In this document: positions 1 through 8,791 of the stretch, in pieces | How positions within the stretch are numbered: position 1 is the stretch's first letter | Layout: each line of letters begins with the position of its first letter | Source: Streptomyces ortus | GTDB lineage: Bacteria; Actinomycetota; Actinomycetes; Streptomycetales; Streptomycetaceae | DNA length: 64,000 bases | Reading direction: 5' to 3' | Assembly (NCBI RefSeq): GCF_026341275.1 | Contig: NZ_JAIFZO010000002.1 | Coordinates: 2,085,264-2,149,263, forward strand | Notes under the pieces: model-generated | Databases searched by the model: none | What the model saw: only the letters and a program-made list of their open reading frames with translations | What the model was told of the DNA's origin: nothing | Program-made: the position numbers and the translations under genes

Positions 1-135
1 CCGCAGAATGGATGACGTAGGTGCGCCCGAGTGCGATCGGGCGCGGACGTCGACGCGGCCCTCCGGTCCGCTCCGTCCGCACCCCCGTCGAGGGATGGCG
101 CACTCGTGAGACGGCGTAGGAGAGAAGCGATACCT

Positions 136-1059
136 GTGAGCGCGACAACGCGAAGCCGAACCCCCGACCGTCTGTGTGCCGAGGCAGTGGACCTCGCCCG
201 GGCCGCCGCCGAGGAGGCCGCCGCTCCCGGCGTGGTGGGTGAGCACGCGGGACTGGTCAGCGAAGGGGACCGCGTCGTCACGCACTTCTTCGAGTGCAAG
301 GAGATGGGCTACCGCGGGTGGCGGTGGGCCGTGACGGTGGCCCGGGCCTCCCGGGCGAAGGTCGTCACCCTGAACGAGACCGTGCTGCTGCCGGGCGCCG
401 ACGCCCTGCTGGCGCCCGAGTGGGTGCCATGGAGCGAGCGGCTGCGGCCGGGGGACATGGGTCCCGGGGACCTGCTGCCCACGGACGCGGAGGATCTGCG
501 TCTGGAGCCCGGCTACTCCGGCGAGGACGAGCCCGCTCCGAACGCGCCGATCTCCGAGGAGATGGCCCAGCTGGCCGAGGCGGAGGACGCGGAGATCACA
601 CCGCAGGCGCCGGCCGCGCTGCCGCTCGTGCCGTCCCGCGGGTCGATCGCGTCCGTGGCCGAGGAGCTGGGGATGCGGCGGGCGCGTGTGCTGTCCCGGT
701 ACGGGCTGCATGTCGCGGCGGACCGGTGGGAGGAGTCGTACGGGGCGAAGACCGCGATGGCGCAGGCCGCTCCCGCGACGTGTGTCAGCTGTGGGTTCCT
801 CAATCCCATCGGCGGGTCGCTCGGACAGGCGTTCGGTCTGTGCGCGAATGAGTTCTCGCCCGCGGACGGCCGGGTGGTGGCGCTGTCCTACGGATGCGGA
901 GGGCATTCCGAGGCGGCGGTCATGCCCGCGCCCCCGCGGCCCGCGCCGCCGGTGATCGACGAGACCCGGATGGATCCGTTCCCGCTGCGGCCCGCGCCGG
1001 ATTCGGGTTCTGTCCCGGCGGGGGCGGACGGCTCCGCGTCGGAGTACGGCCACAGCTAA
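136..1059 (+). CDS. DUF3027 family protein
   Basis: Start chosen at a GTG preceded by AGGAGAG about 11 nt upstream; an upstream in-frame extension to base 31 looks non-coding. The 307-residue product matches actinobacterial DUF3027: a central hydrophilic region starting near HAGLVSEGDRVVTHFFECK and a conserved segment with WRWAVTVARA. The C-terminal part carries Cys residues in CVSCG, LCANE and GCGGHSE, which could bind a metal (inference). The tail is Pro-rich and probably disordered. The function is not known. It lies just upstream of, and co-directional with, the sacsin-like ATPase gene, separated by a palindromic repeat. Confidence 0.85.
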   Translation: MSATTRSRTPDRLCAEAVDLARAAAEEAAAPGVVGEHAGLVSEGDRVVTHFFECKEMGYRGWRWAVTVARASRAKVVTLNETVLLPGADALLAPEWVPWSERLRPGDMGPGDLLPTDAEDLRLEPGYSGEDEPAPNAPISEEMAQLAEAEDAEITPQAPAALPLVPSRGSIASVAEELGMRRARVLSRYGLHVAADRWEESYGAKTAMAQAAPATCVSCGFLNPIGGSLGQAFGLCANEFSPADGRVVALSYGCGGHSEAAVMPAPPRPAPPVIDETRMDPFPLRPAPDSGSVPAGADGSASEYGHS

Positions 1060-1121
1060 CCTGCGGCCGGCGGGGCGTATGTGTCTGATCGTGCGGCCCC
1101 CCATCCCCCGAAGCCAAAAGA

Positions 1122-1167
1122 TCGCGCAGTTCCCCGCGCCCCTGAAGGGGCGCGGGGAACTGCGCGA
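1122..1167. terminator. perfect inverted repeat, likely terminator hairpin
   Basis: Two 22-nt arms (1122-1143 and 1146-1167) are exact reverse complements with only GA between them. Core is GGGGCGCGGGGAACTGCGC. It lies between two co-directional genes and belongs to the repeat family that also occurs at 5.7, 8.3, 39.7, 42.8, 51.2 and 55.7 kb. There is no T tract, so the termination role is inferred. Confidence 0.6.
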
Positions 1168-1306
1168 CAAGCCCCACTCACCCGCCCCCGGCGAACCCGC
1201 GGAGCCACCCCTTCCACCCCGGCCCCCTGCCGAGGGACCCGCGCGGTACCTTCTTGCGGCGACCGGCCGATGCGCGCGGGCGTACGACGATGAGGGAGTG
1301 TCAAGC

Positions 1307-4300
1307 GTGAGCAACTTCGTGCGGCCGGCTGCCGAGGGCGCGGATCCGTTCGGGACGGCCCGGCTGCGACGCGGGGTGCTGGACGCCTGGGCGACCAGTC
1401 CGGCACGGTTCCGCGAGGACGCCAACTCCGAGGAGGACCTCGTCCTCGGCGGCTACCGCGACCGCCTCGTCGTCGAACTCGCCCAGAACGCCGCCGACGC
1501 CGCCTCCCGCGCCGGCGTCCCCGGCCGCCTGCGCCTGACCCTGCGCGACGGAGTCCTCGCCGCCGCCAACACCGGCGCCCCCCTGGACGCCACCGGCGTC
1601 GAATCCCTCTCCACCCTGCGCGCCTCCGCCAAGCGCGACGAGAGCGACAGCGCGGTCGGCCGCTTCGGCGTCGGCTTCGCGGCCGTCCTCGCCGTGACCG
1701 ACGAACCCGCCCTGCTGGGCAGGCACGGCGGCGTCCGCTGGTCCCTCGCCGAGGCCCGCGACCTCGCCACCGACATCGCCCGCCACAGCCCCGGCCTCGG
1801 GGACGAGGTACGCCGCCGCGACGGCCACGTACCCCTGCTCCGGTTGCCGTTCGCGGCCGAGGGCTCCGCGCCGGACCCGTACGACAGCGTCGTCGTCCTG
1901 CCGCTGCGGGACCCCGCCGCCGAGGCGCTCGCGGAACGGCTCCTCGACGGTGTCGACGACGCCCTGCTGCTCGCCCTGCCCGGCCTGGCGGAAGTGGTCG
2001 TCGAGAGCGGCGACGGCAGCGTACGGACCGTCCGGCGGCGCACCGAGGACGACGGCGGCGGTGTGGTCGTCGAGGACTCCCGCGACGGGACGACCCGCTG
2101 GCGCACCGTCTCCGCGCACGGACCCCTGGAGCCCGCCCTGCTCGCCGACCGGCCCGTCGAGGAGCGCCTGCGCCCCCACTGGTCGGTCACCTGGGCCGTC
2201 CCGGTCGACGCCGACGGCACCCCGGGCCGCCCCCGCACGGGCCCCGTCGTGCACGCGCCCACCCCCAGCGACGAACCCCTCGGCGTACCCGCGCTGCTCA
2301 TCGCCTCCCTCCCGCTCGACACCACCCGCCGCCATGCCGCCCCCGGCCCGCTGACCGACTTCCTGGTGCAGCGCGCGGCGGAGGCGTACGTCGAACTGCT
2401 CGCCGCCTGGCGGCCCGTGACCGCCGGGATCATCGACCTGGTGCCGGGGCCGCTCGGCAAGGGCGAACTGGACGGGGCCCTGCGCCAGGCGATCCTCGAA
2501 CGGATGCCGCGCACCGCCTTCCTGCCGCCCGCGGCTGAGCCGGCCGGCGGGGCCGATGCCGATGCCGACGCGGCCGTGGACACCGCCGCAGACCCGGACG
2601 GCGCTCTCGATGTCCCCTCCGACCGGCCCGAGGCCCTGCGCCCCCGCGACGCCGAGGTGGTGGAGGGGGCGGGCGCCGAGACCGTACGGGTGCTCGCGGA
2701 GGTGCTGCCCAGCCTGCTGCCCGCCGGGCTCGAACGGCGGGCCGAACTGCGCACCCTGGGGGTCGCGCGGGTCCCGCTGGCCGAGGCGGTCGACCGGCTC
2801 GCGGGCCTGGAGAAGGCCCCTGAGTGGTGGCGGCGCCTGTACGACAGCCTGGCCGGAGTCGACCCCGACCGGCTGTCCGGGCTGCCGGTGCCGCTGGCCG
2901 ACGGCCGGACGACGATCGGCCCCCGCCAGGTCCTGCTGCCCACCGCCGACGGGGCCGCGACCACCAGCGGCGTCGCCCCCGACGCCCTCGCCCGGCTCGG
3001 TCTCAAGGTCGCCCATCCGGACGCCGTCCATCCGCTCCTGGAGAAGCTGGGCGCCCTGCCCGCCACCGCGCGGGCCGTCCTGACCACCCCGCAGGTCCGG
3101 GCCGCCGTCGCCGGCTCCCTCGACGACGACCGGGGTGCCTGGGACGACGACACGTCCCCCGACGCCGAGGAACTGGCGGACACCGTCCTCGCGCTCGTCC
3201 GGGACGCCGACCTCGAACCCGGCGACGAACCCTGGCTCGGCGCCCTCGCGCTCCCCGACGACGAGGGCGAACTCGTCCCGGCGGGCGAACTCGTTCTGCC
3301 CGGCAGCCCCTTCGCCCAGGTGATGCGCGAGGACGAGCTCGCCTCCGTCGACACCGAACTCGCCGAACGCTGGGGCGAGCAGCCGCTCGCCGCCTGCGGT
3401 GTCCTGGCGAACTTCCAGCTCGTACGCGCCACGGACGTCGTCCTCGACCCCGACGAACTGGAGCCCAGGGACGGCGACTTCGCCGAACCCGACGACGCCG
3501 GGCTGCTCGACGCCGTGGACGTGTGGTGCGAGGACGCCCTGGACGGGCTGCCGGAGTCACCCGTGCCGCCCGTCGCCACGGAGATCGTCGCCGTGCGCGA
3601 CCTCGACCTCGTGGACGACGACCGCTGGCCCGAGGCCCTGGCCCTGCTCTCCCGCCCGCCGCTGCGGGACGCCCTCACCCAGCCGGTCCGCGTCCTGCTG
3701 CCGGACGGCACGCACGAGATCATCCGCTCCTACACCGCCTGGTGGCTGCGCGGGCACCCCGTCCTCGACGGCCGCCGCCCGGCGGGCCTGCGCGCCGAGG
3801 GCGGCGACCCGCTCCTGCACGGCCTGTACGACGCCGCCGACGCGGCCGGTTTCGACGACGAGCAGGTGCTGCGGGCCCTCGGCGTCCGTACGTCCGTGGC
3901 CGCGCTGCTCGCCGAACCGGGCGGCGGCGCCGAACTGCTCGACCGGCTCGCCGACCCCGACCGCGAGGTCTCGGCGTCCCAGCTGCACGCCCTGTACGGC
4001 GCGCTGGCGGACCTCGATCCCGAGCAGGTGACCCTGCCGGACGAGGTGCGGGCCGTGGTGGACGGCGAGGTGCGGGTCGTGGACGCGGCCGACGCCGTGG
4101 TCGTCGACTCGCCCGATCTGCTGCCCTTCACCGCGGGCACGCCCCTGCTCCCGGTACCGCCGTCCCGGGCCGCCGACCTGGCCGAACTGTTCCAGGTCCG
4201 GCGGCTGAGCGAGTCCGTCACGGGCGAGGTGACCAGCGAGGGCGCGGAACACGACGTACCGGAGTCCGTACGGGTTCTGCTGGGCTCCTCGACCCCCGCG

Positions 4301-4513
4301 ACCTATGTCGAGCACGAGGAACTGGTCGTCGACGGCACCGAACTCGACTGGCGCCGCACCCGTGACGGGGTGCTGCACGCGGCCACGCTGGAGGGCGTCG
4401 CCGCGGGCCTGGCGTGGGCGGCCGGTCAGTGGCCCCGCCGTTTCGAGGTCGCGGCCCTGCTGGAGGACCCGTCCAGGACGGAGGAACTGGCGCGGGACCG
4501 CTGGTTCGACTGA
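1307..4513 (+). CDS. sacsin N-terminal ATP-binding-like domain protein (Hsp90-type ATPase fold)
   Basis: Start taken at GTG 1307 (product begins SNFVRPAAEG); in-frame sequence upstream overlaps the palindromic repeat and is unlikely to be translated. The product is about 1068 residues. Residues about 25-200 hold a GHKL/Hsp90-type ATPase domain: the N-box is visible in ELAQNAADAA and a glycine box in GRFGVGFAAVLAV. This arrangement is known from sacsin and bacterial relatives annotated as molecular chaperone Hsp90-like. The remaining 850 residues are acidic, leucine-rich and have no domain I recognise. No membrane segment or signal peptide is seen, so it is probably cytoplasmic. The client or partner is unknown. 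Confidence 0.8.
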   Translation: MSNFVRPAAEGADPFGTARLRRGVLDAWATSPARFREDANSEEDLVLGGYRDRLVVELAQNAADAASRAGVPGRLRLTLRDGVLAAANTGAPLDATGVESLSTLRASAKRDESDSAVGRFGVGFAAVLAVTDEPALLGRHGGVRWSLAEARDLATDIARHSPGLGDEVRRRDGHVPLLRLPFAAEGSAPDPYDSVVVLPLRDPAAEALAERLLDGVDDALLLALPGLAEVVVESGDGSVRTVRRRTEDDGGGVVVEDSRDGTTRWRTVSAHGPLEPALLADRPVEERLRPHWSVTWAVPVDADGTPGRPRTGPVVHAPTPSDEPLGVPALLIASLPLDTTRRHAAPGPLTDFLVQRAAEAYVELLAAWRPVTAGIIDLVPGPLGKGELDGALRQAILERMPRTAFLPPAAEPAGGADADADAAVDTAADPDGALDVPSDRPEALRPRDAEVVEGAGAETVRVLAEVLPSLLPAGLERRAELRTLGVARVPLAEAVDRLAGLEKAPEWWRRLYDSLAGVDPDRLSGLPVPLADGRTTIGPRQVLLPTADGAATTSGVAPDALARLGLKVAHPDAVHPLLEKLGALPATARAVLTTPQVRAAVAGSLDDDRGAWDDDTSPDAEELADTVLALVRDADLEPGDEPWLGALALPDDEGELVPAGELVLPGSPFAQVMREDELASVDTELAERWGEQPLAACGVLANFQLVRATDVVLDPDELEPRDGDFAEPDDAGLLDAVDVWCEDALDGLPESPVPPVATEIVAVRDLDLVDDDRWPEALALLSRPPLRDALTQPVRVLLPDGTHEIIRSYTAWWLRGHPVLDGRRPAGLRAEGGDPLLHGLYDAADAAGFDDEQVLRALGVRTSVAALLAEPGGGAELLDRLADPDREVSASQLHALYGALADLDPEQVTLPDEVRAVVDGEVRVVDAADAVVVDSPDLLPFTAGTPLLPVPPSRAADLAELFQVRRLSESVTGEVTSEGAEHDVPESVRVLLGSSTPATYVEHEELVVDGTELDWRRTRDGVLHAATLEGVAAGLAWAAGQWPRRFEVAALLEDPSRTEELARDRWFD

Positions 4514-4731
4514 GGGTCTGGAGAGTTCGGCCGAGGGTTTGGAGCGCCCCGAACGAGGGTCGGGCGGGGCGCTCTGCGGGGGAGTTGATCACGAGTTCGC
4601 AAAACCTTCACGATCCGTACAACCATTCGCCCCCGTTCGGAATCTGATCACCTGAGTCAACAGACTCTCGATCACTCGGGCCCCAGCGTGCCGACCTACC
4701 GTCGGGGCCCCTTTCTCCATCAGGGGAACGC
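4514..4731. other. non-coding leader of the secreted-protein gene
   Basis: This 218-nt stretch is AT-richer than its surroundings. It contains three GATCAC sequences (near 4587, 4647 and 4671) and a short inverted repeat CCGAC-CTACC-GTCGG near 4691-4706. It probably carries the promoter of the gene at 4732, but no clear -10/-35 pair could be assigned. Confidence 0.35.
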
Positions 4732-5661
4732 ATGCGTATACGTGCCACCGTGGCCGCCGTCACCGGCGCCCTGGCTCTTTCCGCCTTCGCCGTGCCCGCC
4801 GCGCAGGCGGACGACTCCGCGATCACGCGCGAGGACACCGCGAAGGTCCTCGACGCCGCTCACGCCGCCGCCGCCAAGTCCGGCTCCCGGGCCGCCGCCG
4901 CGGCGGTCGACGCGCCGTACGCGCTCGACGCGAGCGTCTCGAACGTGAAGATCAACAACGGCAAGGCCATCGTGGCCGGCACCACCAAGCAGGTCACCGT
5001 CCCGACGACGTTCACGCTGAAGCACGGCGCCGAGGTCGACATCAACGCCGCCGACTTCTTCGTCGACGTCGAGATCTACAAGGGTTCCTACGAGGAGCCG
5101 GAGAACATCCTGGTCGGCGACGACTGGCCGACCTGTGTGGCCGTCACCTCCACGACCGCCTCCTGCAAGGCCACCATCGACGTGCGTCCCGGCGACGGCG
5201 AGCTGTGGAACTCCGACGCCGGTGCGTGGTCGGCCAACGCCTACGCGATCGCCTTCAACGGCGAGGACCCGTCCGCCGCCGACTACGACATCACCAAGGT
5301 CGGGTACGCGGAGCAGTCCAAGGTCGGCAGCACCAAGGTGCAGCGCTACTCCAAGCTCTCCGTGAACGCCTCCCCGGAGCCGGTGAAGAAGGGCAAGACC
5401 ATCACGGTCACGGGTGCCCTGACCCGCGCGAACTGGGACACGTTCAAGTACGCGGGCTACACCGTCCAGCCGGTGAAGCTCCAGTTCAAGAAGAAGGGCA
5501 CGTCCACGTACGTGGACGTCAAGACCGTCAAGTCCGGCACCAAGGGTGCGCTGAAGACCACGGTCAAGGCCGCGTCCGACGGCTACTTCCGGTACAACTT
5601 CGCGGGTACGTCGACGACTCCGGCGGTCAAGGCCGCGGGCGACTTCGTGGACGTGAAGTAA
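4732..5661 (+). CDS. secreted protein of unknown function with Ig-like C-terminal region
   Basis: 309 residues, ATG start with GGGGAA just upstream. A Sec signal peptide is clear: MRIRAT, a hydrophobic core, then AVPAAQA before DDSA, with cleavage expected near residue 26. The mature protein has two regions. Residues about 65-190 look beta-rich with two Cys (TCVAV, ASCKA) that could form a disulfide. Residues about 205-305 begin SKLSVNASPEPVKKGKTITV and resemble the Ig/bacterial-surface beta-sandwich common in streptomycete exoproteins. It has no catalytic motif and no anchor. It is transcribed alone and followed by a hairpin with a T-rich tail. Confidence 0.75.
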   Translation: MRIRATVAAVTGALALSAFAVPAAQADDSAITREDTAKVLDAAHAAAAKSGSRAAAAAVDAPYALDASVSNVKINNGKAIVAGTTKQVTVPTTFTLKHGAEVDINAADFFVDVEIYKGSYEEPENILVGDDWPTCVAVTSTTASCKATIDVRPGDGELWNSDAGAWSANAYAIAFNGEDPSAADYDITKVGYAEQSKVGSTKVQRYSKLSVNASPEPVKKGKTITVTGALTRANWDTFKYAGYTVQPVKLQFKKKGTSTYVDVKTVKSGTKGALKTTVKAASDGYFRYNFAGTSTTPAVKAAGDFVDVK

Positions 5662-5709
5662 CCTTCCGCTCCACCGCACCCCCCGACGGGCGCGGGTGAG
5701 TCGTGGCTG

Positions 5710-5757
5710 ATTGCGCCGTTCCCCGCGCCCCTCAAGGGGCGCGGGGAACGGCGCAAT
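5710..5757. terminator. 23-bp-stem hairpin between convergent genes
   Basis: Arms 5710-5732 and 5735-5757 are perfect reverse complements (core GGGGCGCGGGGAACGGCGC) with a 2-nt spacer. On the plus strand it is followed by CTTTTGTCTTT. It lies between the convergent secreted-protein gene and the P-type ATPase gene, so a bidirectional terminator is the natural reading. Confidence 0.75.
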
Positions 5758-5777
5758 CTTTTGTCTTTCGGTCCGCG

Positions 5778-8201
5778 CTACACGGGGAAGCGGCGGTCCA
5801 CCCACTTCCACCCCAGTTCGAGGACCCCGGCCCCCACCACCGCCACCCCGACGGCAGTCCACGGCATCGTGGCCCCCACCAGCTTCAGCGCGAAGAACGA
5901 CTGCAGCCACGGCACCACCAGCACCAGCAGGAAACCGAGCCCCATCGCGGCCACCAGACACACCCGCCACCACGTGTACGGCCGCGCGATGATCGCCAGC
6001 ACCCACATCGACACCAGGAACAGCGTCAGCGTCGCCGCGCTCGTCTCCGCGTCCAGCGCCCCCTCACCGGAATAGTGGTGCCGCGCGAGCAGGTACGTTG
6101 TGAAGGTCGCCAGCCCCGCCACCACCCCGCCCGGGATCGAGTACCGCATCACCCGGCGGACGAAGTGCGGCCGGGCCCGTTCCTTGTTGGGCGCGAGCGC
6201 CAGGAAAAACGCCGGCACGCCGATCGTCAGCGTCGACAGCAGCGTCAAGTGCCGCGGCAGGAACGGGTACTCCACCTGGAAGCACACCACCAGCACCGCG
6301 AGCAGCACCGAGTACACCGTCTTGACCAGGAACAGCGTGGCGACCCGGGTGATGTTCCCGATCACCCGGCGGCCCTCCGCGACCACCGAGGGCAGCGTCG
6401 CGAAGCTGTTGTTCAGCAGCACGATCTGGGCGACCGCCTTGGTGGCCTCCGAGCCCGAACCCATCGCGACACCGATGTCGGCGTCCTTGAGGGCGAGCAC
6501 GTCGTTCACCCCGTCGCCGGTCATCGCCACCGTGTGCCCGCGCGACTGGAGCGCGCCCACCATCTCCCGCTTCTGCTGCGGCGTGACCCGCCCGAACACC
6601 GAGCCCCGGTCCAGCGCCTCGGCCATCTCCTCCCGCTCGGCGGGCAGCCGGCGCGCGTCGACCGTGGCGGAGGCACCGGGCAGACCGAGTTTGGCGGCGA
6701 CCGCGCCCACCGACACGGCGTTGTCGCCGGAGATCACCTTGGCGCGTACGTCCTGCTCGTCGAAGTACCGCAGGGTGTCCGCGGCGTCGGGCCGCAGCCG
6801 CTGCTCCAGGACGACGAGCGCGGCGGGCCGTGCGCCGTCCTGGACCCGGGGGTCGTCGAGGTCGCGGACGGCACGCGCGAGCAGCAGGACCCGTAGCCCC
6901 TGCTCGTTGAGCTGTTCGGTCTCGGCGAGTACGGGGTCGTCGTCGGCCAGCAGCACGTCGGGGGCGCCCAGCAGCCAGGTGGTCACCCGGCCCTCGTCCC
7001 CGCCCTCGCCTTCGTCGAAGGACGCCCCGCTGTACTTGCGCGCGGAGGAGAAGGGCAGCGCACCCTCGCGGCGCCAGTTCCCGCTGTCCGGGTAGGCGTC
7101 GACGATGGCCTGGAGGGAGGCGTTCGGGCGGGGGTCGGACGCGCCGAGGGCGCCCAGCACTTCGCGTACGTACGCCTCGTCGCCGTCCAGGTCGCCCAGG
7201 GGGCGCAGCTCGGTGACGTCCATGCCGCCCTCGGTGAGCGTGCCCGTCTTGTCGAGGCAGACGGTGTCGACGCGGGCCAGGCCCTCGATGGCCGGGAGTT
7301 CCTGCACCAGGCACTGTTTGCGGCCGAGCCGGACGACGCCTATGGCGAAGGCGACCGAGGTGAGCAGGACCAGGCCCTCGGGGACCATCGGCACGATGCC
7401 GCCGACGGCGCGCGCGATGGAGTCCTTGAAGTCGTTGTCCTTGCTGACCAGTTGCGTGACGGCGAGGCCGATCGCGGCCGGGATCAGCATCCAGGTCACG
7501 TACTTGAGGATCGTGGAGATGCCGGTACGCAGTTCGGAGTGGACGAGGGTGAAACGGCTCGCCTCCTCGGCGAGTTGCGCCGCGTACGCCTCGCGGCCCA
7601 CCTTCGTCGCGGTGAAGGCGCCGCCGCCCGCGACCACGAAGCTGCCCGACATGACCGGGTCGCCGGGCCGTTTGACGACCGGGTCGGCCTCGCCGGTGAG
7701 CAGGGACTCGTCGATCTCCAGGCCGTCGGCCTCGGCGCACTCGCCGTCCACGGCGATCTTGTCGCCCGGCCCGATCTCGATCAGGTCGCCCAGCACGATC
7801 TCGGAGGTGCCGACGGAGGTGGCGGTGCCGTCCCTGCGGACGGTGGGGCGGGACTCGCCGATCACCGCGAGGGAGTCCAGGGTCTTCTTGGCGCGCAGCT
7901 CCTGGATGATGCCGATGCCGGTGTTCGCGAGGATCACGTAGCCGAAGAGGCTGTCCTGGAACGGGGCGACGAACAGCATGATCAGCCAGAGCACGCCGAT
8001 GATGGCGTTGAACCGGGTGAAGACGTTGGCCCGGACGATGTCGGCGGTGGTGCGGCTGCTGCGTACGGGGACGTCGTTGACCTCACCCCGGGCGACGCGC
8101 TCCTCGACCTCGGCGGTGGTCAGTCCCTGCGCGCTCGTGCTTGCGGGCAGGGGGACGGGGTGCACGGGGTCGAGTTCGGCGCCCGCGTCGATGTGGGTCA
8201 T
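5778..8201 (-). CDS. cation-translocating P-type ATPase
   Basis: Start taken at ATG 8201 (MTHIDAGAEL); the in-frame extension upstream runs into a palindromic repeat region. The 807-residue product has the P-type order: actuator with LLTGEAD (about 168-173), a PEGL motif in the fourth transmembrane helix (about 274), phosphorylation motif DKTGT with Asp317, and the hinge GDGVND. Membrane helices occur near 60-100, 232-290 and in the C-terminal third. The heavy-metal CxxC domain and CPC motif are absent, so it is of the P2/P3-like cation type. The transported ion cannot be told from sequence. It acts in the cytoplasmic membrane. Confidence 0.85.
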   Translation of the reverse strand: MTHIDAGAELDPVHPVPLPASTSAQGLTTAEVEERVARGEVNDVPVRSSRTTADIVRANVFTRFNAIIGVLWLIMLFVAPFQDSLFGYVILANTGIGIIQELRAKKTLDSLAVIGESRPTVRRDGTATSVGTSEIVLGDLIEIGPGDKIAVDGECAEADGLEIDESLLTGEADPVVKRPGDPVMSGSFVVAGGGAFTATKVGREAYAAQLAEEASRFTLVHSELRTGISTILKYVTWMLIPAAIGLAVTQLVSKDNDFKDSIARAVGGIVPMVPEGLVLLTSVAFAIGVVRLGRKQCLVQELPAIEGLARVDTVCLDKTGTLTEGGMDVTELRPLGDLDGDEAYVREVLGALGASDPRPNASLQAIVDAYPDSGNWRREGALPFSSARKYSGASFDEGEGGDEGRVTTWLLGAPDVLLADDDPVLAETEQLNEQGLRVLLLARAVRDLDDPRVQDGARPAALVVLEQRLRPDAADTLRYFDEQDVRAKVISGDNAVSVGAVAAKLGLPGASATVDARRLPAEREEMAEALDRGSVFGRVTPQQKREMVGALQSRGHTVAMTGDGVNDVLALKDADIGVAMGSGSEATKAVAQIVLLNNSFATLPSVVAEGRRVIGNITRVATLFLVKTVYSVLLAVLVVCFQVEYPFLPRHLTLLSTLTIGVPAFFLALAPNKERARPHFVRRVMRYSIPGGVVAGLATFTTYLLARHHYSGEGALDAETSAATLTLFLVSMWVLAIIARPYTWWRVCLVAAMGLGFLLVLVVPWLQSFFALKLVGATMPWTAVGVAVVGAGVLELGWKWVDRRFPV

Positions 8202-8317
8202 GTCTTCGACGGTACGGGGGGATATGCGGGTGCACCCGGTGAGTGCGGCAAGATCCGACCAGGGGAGGAGCGGGGATGGTGCCGTGGTAGTACACGGCGG
8301 TTCCTCGCGCCCCAAAA

Positions 8318-8373
8318 GATTGCGCAGTTCCCCGCGCCCCTAGGTACCTAGGGGCGCGGGGAACTGCGCAATC
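8318..8373. terminator. perfect 56-bp palindrome
   Basis: The sequence is an exact palindrome centred between 8345 and 8346, with the repeat-family core GGGGCGCGGGGAACTGCGC on both arms and AGGTACCT at the centre. It lies downstream of the minus-strand DUF2530 gene and upstream of the P-type ATPase. It probably terminates transcription of DUF2530 before the ATPase gene. Confidence 0.65.
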
Positions 8374-8398
8374 GATCGCAATCGATTAGGGCCACCCC

Positions 8399-8647
8399 CT
8401 ACGGTGCGGAGGCCCGCTTGATCGCCGCCTCGCGCCCCCGCACGTACCAGATCCCGATCAACCCCAGCCCCGCCCCCGCGAGACACGTCCACAACCACCA
8501 CACGTGCCCGTGGTCGTCGAGCCAGCCGTAGAACGGCAGCTGGACCAGGAAGAGGACGAACCAGAGGATCGCACCGCCCGTGACGGTGGCGACCACGGGC
8601 CCCTCCAGCGGTTCCGGTGCCTCGTGTGTCGGTGTCCACTTCGCCAT
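8399..8647 (-). CDS. DUF2530 family small membrane protein
   Basis: 82 residues starting MAKWTPTHEAPEPLEGP, which fits the actinobacterial DUF2530 family. Two hydrophobic helices (about 21-42 and 51-70) and a positively charged C-terminus indicate a small integral membrane protein. The role is unknown. It is divergent from the purine permease gene, with about 144 nt of shared promoter region. Confidence 0.8.
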   Translation of the reverse strand: MAKWTPTHEAPEPLEGPVVATVTGGAILWFVLFLVQLPFYGWLDDHGHVWWLWTCLAGAGLGLIGIWYVRGREAAIKRASAP

Positions 8648-8791
8648 GAGGACAGCTTACGAGCAGGCTGGGGACGGACCACAGCTGCCGCGGTCTACGC
8701 GCGGAGATAGCGCCAAAGCCGTCATATGTTCATACTGAATCTGTCTGACCATGGCCACTTTTGCTCGTACGAAACTCCAAAAAGGTCCTCG

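Noticed and set aside
1079..1306. N-terminal extension of the sacsin-like gene
   Set aside because: It would translate the palindromic repeat at 1122-1167; GTG 1307 gives a conventional start.
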